From an uncultured Oscillospiraceae bacterium (GTDB lineage: Bacteria > Bacillota > Clostridia > Oscillospirales > Ruminococcaceae), in NCBI GenBank assembly GCA_934446355.1, contig CAKSEC010000011.1, positions 19,965 through 83,964 on the forward strand: a DNA stretch of 64,000 bases, read 5' to 3'. Numbering within the stretch: the first letter of the stretch is position 1; each line of letters opens with the position of its first letter. The notes beneath the pieces were generated by a model. That model was not told the DNA's origin and ran no database searches. It worked only from the letters and a program-made list of their open reading frames with translations. Made by a program: the position numbers and the translations under genes. Positions 59,916 to 64,000 of this stretch are shown here, piece by piece.

Positions 59916-60341
59916 ATGGCACAGAAGGTTACAGGATTTATCAAATTACAGATCCCTGCCGGAAAGGCAACACCTGCGCCCCCTGTTGGTCCTGCACTGG
60001 GTCAGCACGGCGTAAATATCATGGCATTCACCAAGGAGTTCAACGAGCGTACCAAGGATAAGGCTGGTCTTATCATTCCTGTCGTTATCACCGTTTACGC
60101 TGATAAGAGCTTCTCGTTCATTACAAAGACCCCTCCCGCAAGCGTACTCATCAAGAAGGCTTGCAAGATCGAGAGCGGTTCGGGCGTTCCCAACAAGACC
60201 AAGGTCGCAAAGATCACCAAGGCACAGCTTAAGGAGATCGCTGAGACCAAGATGCCCGACCTCAATGCTGCAAACATCGACACCGCTATGTCTATGATCG
60301 CCGGCACTGCACGCTCCATGGGCGTTGAAGTCGTTGACTGA
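59916..60341 (+). CDS. rplK: 50S ribosomal protein L11
   Basis: 141 residues, canonical: KVTGFIKLQIPAGKATPAPPVGPALGQHGVNIMAFTKEFN, TPPASVLIKKA and the C-terminal ARSMGVEVVD. It supports the GTPase centre of the large subunit. GGAGG precedes the ATG. Confidence 0.97.
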   Translation: MAQKVTGFIKLQIPAGKATPAPPVGPALGQHGVNIMAFTKEFNERTKDKAGLIIPVVITVYADKSFSFITKTPPASVLIKKACKIESGSGVPNKTKVAKITKAQLKEIAETKMPDLNAANIDTAMSMIAGTARSMGVEVVD

Positions 60342-60413
60342 TGACCACCACACCTGAAATAATTTGATTCAGTGGGAGGAAATATTCCGCTTGACCACAA
60401 GGAGGATTTTTTA

Positions 60414-61106
60414 ATGAAACACGGAAAGAAGTACGTTGAGAGCACCAAGCTCATCGAATCCGCAAAGGTTTACGAGTCCGCTGAGGCTCTTGACCTTGTT
60501 TGCAAGACCGCTAAGGCTAAGTTCGACGAGACCGTTGAGCTTCATATAAGACTGGGTGTAGACTCCCGTCACGCTGACCAGCAGGTAAGAGGTGCAGTCG
60601 TTCTCCCGAACGGCACCGGTAAGACCGTAAGGACCCTCGTTTTCTGCAAGGCTGACAAGGAGCAGGCTGCTAAGGACGCAGGCGCTGATTACATCGCAGA
60701 CAATGACACCGTTGCTAAGATCACCAACGGCTGGATGGACTTTGAAGTAGTTATCGCAACACCCGACATGATGGGCGTTGTCGGCAGACTCGGTAAGGTC
60801 CTCGGTCCGAGAGGTCTTATGCCTAACCCCAAGGCTGGTACTGTTACCCCTGACGTTGCTAAGGCTGTTCAGGAAGCTAAGGCAGGTAAGATCGAGTATC
60901 GTCTGGACAAGGCTAACATCATTCACTGCCCCATCGGCAAGGCTTCCTTCGGCGCTGAGAAGCTTGACCAGAACTTCAATGCACTCATGGACGCTGTAGC
61001 AAAGGCTAAGCCTGCTGCTGCAAAGGGTCAGTATATCAAGAGCTGCACTGTTTCCTCAACAATGGGCCCCGGCGTTAAGGTAAACACCATCAAGTTCGGC
61101 GTTTAA
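60414..61106 (+). CDS. rplA: 50S ribosomal protein L1
   Basis: 230 residues: KHGKKYVES at the start, GRLGKVLGPRGLMPNPKAGTVT and the C-terminal TMGPGVKVNTI. The ATG behind AAGGAGG is chosen over an earlier ATG. A terminator follows; rplJ, rplL and rpoBC, normally next, are not here. Confidence 0.96.
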   Translation: MKHGKKYVESTKLIESAKVYESAEALDLVCKTAKAKFDETVELHIRLGVDSRHADQQVRGAVVLPNGTGKTVRTLVFCKADKEQAAKDAGADYIADNDTVAKITNGWMDFEVVIATPDMMGVVGRLGKVLGPRGLMPNPKAGTVTPDVAKAVQEAKAGKIEYRLDKANIIHCPIGKASFGAEKLDQNFNALMDAVAKAKPAAAKGQYIKSCTVSSTMGPGVKVNTIKFGV

Positions 61107-61173
61107 TGCTGACAAAAGGTACTGCTGAAAGCTTTCTTTACGGCGGCTTTCGGGGTGCCCAGAATAAATAAAC

Positions 61174-61230
61174 ACCGTCCGTCCGGCTGACTGGTCAGGA
61201 GATCCTGACGGGTCAGTCGGCGGTTTTTTG
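61174..61230 (+). terminator. Long rho-independent terminator after rplA
   Basis: The long stem from ACCGTCC through GGCTGACTGGTCAGGA pairs with TCCTGACGGGTCAGTCGGCGGT with small bulges and ends in TTTTTT. It closes the ribosomal operon. Confidence 0.85.
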
Positions 61231-61248
61231 TATAGGAAAAGGTATAGA

Positions 61249-62454
61249 ATGTACAAGCTTATAATATCGGCATTTCTTTCTGCGCTGCTGCTGACCGGCT
61301 GCGCAAATAAGGAAAACTCCGGCGTATCGGAAAGCCAGCCGGAAGAAAACGTCAGCTCTGGGCTGACCACATCGGAGGACGAAAATATGCTTTCACTGAA
61401 AAGCTTCCCCGCCAGCGAGCAGTACGTAAGATTCATTGGCAGAACCGCAGAGGACGAGGGTATCCGCCTGCTCGCACTGTCCGCAAGCGGCGTTGAGTTC
61501 ACATTCACTGGCACATCGGCTTCATTCACGCTGGTGGGCGACAATATGACGAGCAATCCCGAAAAGCAGCCGAGATTCGCAGTATACATAAACGGCGAGC
61601 GCACAATGGACGAATTGCTTGACAGCGCAGAAAAGGAAGTCACGGTGTTCACATCTGACGAGCCTGTCCAGACCACCGTTAAGCTGCTGAAGCTTTCCGA
61701 GGCGCAGGAATCCACAATGGGTATCAAGAGCGTGAATGTTACCTCCGCAGAGGATATCGCACCCACGGCTCAGACCGGCAAGCTGAAGATAGAGTTCATC
61801 GGCGACTCGATAACCTGCGGCTACGGCGTTGACGATGAGGACCGTGACCATCACTTCAAGACCTCGACCGAGGACGCAACAAAGGCATATGCCTACAAGA
61901 CCGCAATGGCTCTTGACGCAGACTACAGCCTTGTGTCCTACAGCGGAAACGGCATAATTTCGGGCTACACCGACAACGGCACACGCCAGACGAGCCAGAT
62001 GGTCCCGACGGTGTATAAGAAATTCGCAAAGTCGTGGGGCAGCTATGATATGTTCAGCGTGCAGGAACTTGACTGGGATTTCAGCCAGTTCCAGCCCGAC
62101 TATATCGTGATAAATCTCGGCACGAACGACGCAAGCTACACCAAGGGTGATAAGGATAAGATTCAGGAGTACATCGACGGCTATGTTGATTTCCTGTCAA
62201 CTGTTCGTGAGAATAACCCCAAGGCGCACATCATCTGTTCGCTGGGAGTAATGGGCACAGACCTCTATCCCGCAATAGAAAAGGCTGCCGCAGCGTACAC
62301 CGAAAAGACCGGCGACACGAATCTGTCCACGTTCAAGTTCACGGTTCAGGACGGAAACAAGAACGGCTACGCCGCTGACTGGCACCCAACTGCAGCTTCG
62401 CATGATATAGCAGCAGCGGAACTGACTGAGTATATCAAGTCATTAATGGCGTAA
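61249..62454 (+). CDS. Lipoprotein SGNH esterase, CE2-like
   Basis: 401 residues. A lipobox LLLTGC ends the signal (about 1-19). An N-terminal jelly-roll (YVRFIGRTAEDEGIRLLALSASGVEFTFTG) is followed by an SGNH hydrolase with GDSITCGYGV (catalytic Ser), NLGTNDAS and DWHPTAASH (catalytic Asp/His). This two-domain layout fits carbohydrate esterase family 2, which removes acetyl groups from xylan or glucomannan. The ATG behind AGGAAAAGG starts the signal peptide. It is a single gene between terminators. Confidence 0.8.
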   Translation: MYKLIISAFLSALLLTGCANKENSGVSESQPEENVSSGLTTSEDENMLSLKSFPASEQYVRFIGRTAEDEGIRLLALSASGVEFTFTGTSASFTLVGDNMTSNPEKQPRFAVYINGERTMDELLDSAEKEVTVFTSDEPVQTTVKLLKLSEAQESTMGIKSVNVTSAEDIAPTAQTGKLKIEFIGDSITCGYGVDDEDRDHHFKTSTEDATKAYAYKTAMALDADYSLVSYSGNGIISGYTDNGTRQTSQMVPTVYKKFAKSWGSYDMFSVQELDWDFSQFQPDYIVINLGTNDASYTKGDKDKIQEYIDGYVDFLSTVRENNPKAHIICSLGVMGTDLYPAIEKAAAAYTEKTGDTNLSTFKFTVQDGNKNGYAADWHPTAASHDIAAAELTEYIKSLMA

Positions 62455-62476
62455 TAAAATCTGAATGAATATTATT

Positions 62477-62507
62477 GCCCCCGATAAGCAGTCGGGGGCA
62501 TTTTTTT
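62477..62507 (+). terminator. Rho-independent terminator
   Basis: GCCCCCGA pairs with TCGGGGGC across a 7-base loop, then ATTTTTTT. Confidence 0.92.
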
Positions 62508-62559
62508 GCCGTCACCGAATCTTTACCACTGCATATACTGTACCGAGGAGGTGAGCGGA

Positions 62560-63066
62560 ATGCTGATAGAAACAGGCTATGACAGGGGGCGGGCGGTAGG
62601 CTATGCGCTGAAATGGGCTTACTCGCGCAACCCCAGATTCTACGACTTCGAGGATATCGGCGGGGACTGCACTAACTTCGTATCGCAGTGCTTATACGCC
62701 GGCTGCGGCGTGATGAACTATTCCGGCGACGATGGGTGGTACTACATAAACACCAACGACCGCTCGCCGTCATGGACGGGCGTGGAATTTCTCAACAGAT
62801 TTCTGCTGACAAACACGGGCACGGGAGTTTACGGCGAGCCGTGCGAACTGTCCGAGCTGCTTCCGGGTGATGTGATACAGCTTCGCAATTACGCCGGACG
62901 GCTGTATCATTCGCTTGTAGTATCATTTATATTCTATCCGGCAGAACCGGAAAATATATTCATCTGCTCTCATTCCTACGACGCCCGAAACCGCCGGCTG
63001 TCCACGTACGACTATGCCGAAGCGGTCGGGATACACATTTCCGGCGCAAGGCGGGAGCAGTTTTAG
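62560..63066 (+). CDS. Amidase-domain protein (Amidase_6 family)
   Basis: 168 residues without a signal peptide. The motif GGDCTNFVSQCLYAGC contains the catalytic Cys and RLYHSLVVSF the histidine of the NlpC/CHAP-like fold. It probably cleaves a peptidoglycan amide, perhaps in spores, since the next gene resembles spore cortex hydrolases. GAGGAGGTG precedes the ATG. It is 11 bp before the LysM-GH18 gene. Confidence 0.82.
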   Translation: MLIETGYDRGRAVGYALKWAYSRNPRFYDFEDIGGDCTNFVSQCLYAGCGVMNYSGDDGWYYINTNDRSPSWTGVEFLNRFLLTNTGTGVYGEPCELSELLPGDVIQLRNYAGRLYHSLVVSFIFYPAEPENIFICSHSYDARNRRLSTYDYAEAVGIHISGARREQF

Positions 63067-63077
63067 GGGGAGAAATT

Positions 63078-63974
63078 ATGCTTATTTACACAGTACAGCC
63101 CGGCGATACCATCGCTGATATCTCACGAAAATACGGGCTTCCGCCGCAGAGGATAGCTGCGGACAACTCGCTTCGCGACCCCGCCGTGCTCATGCCGGGT
63201 CAGTCGCTGCTTATCAACACCGACACTGTGCGGTATATTCTGAACGAGGGACAGACGCTGTTCTCGCTGTCGCAGGAATACGGCGTGCCGCTTCAGGAGC
63301 TTATCGCAGCCAACCCCGAACTCAATCCGCTGAACGTACGGCCGGGGGACACGGTGTATATTCCGGTGGCAAGCCCTCAGCAGCGGCGGCCGATACTGGT
63401 GAACGGCTATGCCTATCCGAGCATAAACACGAATGCGCTGAACTGCGTTCTGCCGTTCCTGACGTTCCTCAGCCCGTTTAGCTATTCACTGACGCCGCAG
63501 GCTGACCTTATTCCGCCGGACGACAGCGAACTTATCTTTCGGGTTCAGCGTGCCGCAGTCATGCCGCTGATGGTGGTCACGAACATCTTCGACGAGGGCT
63601 TCAGCACCGAAGCGCTGTCCGGTATACTGGCTTCTGAGGAACTTCAGGAACGGCTTATCGGCAACATTCTCGCAGAACTGACCGGAAAGAACTACTACGG
63701 CGTGAACATGGATATCGAATATATCGCGCCCGCCGACCGTGAAGCTTACAACGCTTTTCTGGAACGGCTCGCACAGCGTGTGCATGACTTGGGGTATATT
63801 CTGATGACTGCGCTTGCGCCGAAAATTTCCGCCGACCAGCAGGGCGTGCTTTACGAGGCTCACGACTATGCTTTTCAGGGGCAGGTCGCTGATTATGTCA
63901 TAATCATGACATATGAGTGGGGCTATACAGCTGCCAGTCACGCTATATGTTATCTGAAAATGGCGGTGTTCTGA
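63078..63974 (+). CDS. LysM-GH18 protein (SleL/YaaH-like), C-terminally truncated
   Basis: 298 residues instead of about 430. Two LysM domains (2-46, 50-95) bind peptidoglycan. The GH18 part begins near 105 and keeps YYGVNMDIEYI with the catalytic Glu. The family sequence MTYEWGYT is still read at about 280-287, then unrelated residues (AASHAICYLKMAVF) run to a stop. The sequence after the break, to the window edge, opens another short frame (MLSENGGVLNVDF-) of unknown origin. Recombination or an insertion has probably cut the gene. Confidence 0.8.
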   Translation: MLIYTVQPGDTIADISRKYGLPPQRIAADNSLRDPAVLMPGQSLLINTDTVRYILNEGQTLFSLSQEYGVPLQELIAANPELNPLNVRPGDTVYIPVASPQQRRPILVNGYAYPSINTNALNCVLPFLTFLSPFSYSLTPQADLIPPDDSELIFRVQRAAVMPLMVVTNIFDEGFSTEALSGILASEELQERLIGNILAELTGKNYYGVNMDIEYIAPADREAYNAFLERLAQRVHDLGYILMTALAPKISADQQGVLYEAHDYAFQGQVADYVIIMTYEWGYTAASHAICYLKMAVF

Positions 63975-64000
63975 ATGTTGATTTTCGGGCATTAAACGCA

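Overview
The window reads as chromosomal DNA from a gut Firmicute of the Ruminococcus type (order Oscillospirales). The pointers are a moderately GC-rich genome with AT-rich consensus sigma-A promoters, strong GGAGG ribosome sites, class B sortases, an SPDTG-type wall-anchored protein, a SpoIID-like protein, an NfnAB-type transhydrogenase, pullulanase and glycogen phosphorylase, and a CE2-like esterase. The genus is inferred from these family features; no database search was done.

Layout. 1-5.6 kb: partial queH, a tandem pair of 92-bp palindromes that starts where a promoter would initiate, a flavoprotein, a cation/proton antiporter, a PTS IIA-like protein without its catalytic histidine, and a secreted transglutaminase. 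6-10.6 kb: an orphan MsmK-type ABC ATPase, a membrane protein with a MoxR ATPase, and an XRE protein with 16 glycines in exact 5-residue register. 10.8-24.4 kb: a Ter-type stress island. It holds a TerD with a 44-residue membrane peptide, ybaK, then a TerY-like VWA protein, a PP2C phosphatase, a Ser/Thr kinase, a calcium P-type ATPase, TerD, a TerD fused behind a beta-rich domain, YceG and TelA. This matches the TerY-P triad (VWA, phosphatase, kinase) joined to the TerD/YceG/TelA membrane module.

24.5-31.3 kb: an ECF sigma factor with a probable anti-sigma factor, a NusG domain II protein, a class A penicillin-binding protein and a CarD-like regulator. 31.5-36.3 kb: an overlapping minus-strand operon murA, MBL hydrolase, Dabb protein, DNA glycosylase, pullulanase. 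36.8-42.5 kb: a wall-anchored protein, glycogen phosphorylase and an NfnSL pair. 43-49.1 kb: duplicated membrane proteins, a rhomboid protease, an MBL protein, a chemoreceptor and galM. 49.4-57.7 kb: tRNA-Val, tRNA-Asp and tRNA-Gly, then a minus-strand run of cysteine desulfurase, thiI, a CinA C-terminal domain protein, three class B sortases and SpoIID. 58-64 kb: ispF, rpmG-secE-nusG-rplK-rplA, a CE2-like esterase, an amidase-domain protein and a truncated LysM-GH18 protein.

The most unusual signal is a family of four hairpin elements (12221, 31239, 42506, 49116). They share an internal loop (5' strand TCATCTTCGTCGT, 3' strand CCTAGAATCTGA), while the helices on either side differ in sequence but keep pairing. 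Three begin at or within about 1-13 bases of a stop codon; the fourth lies in the nfn leader. One copy carries an insert of four hairpins whose 5-nt loops are complementary in nested pairs.
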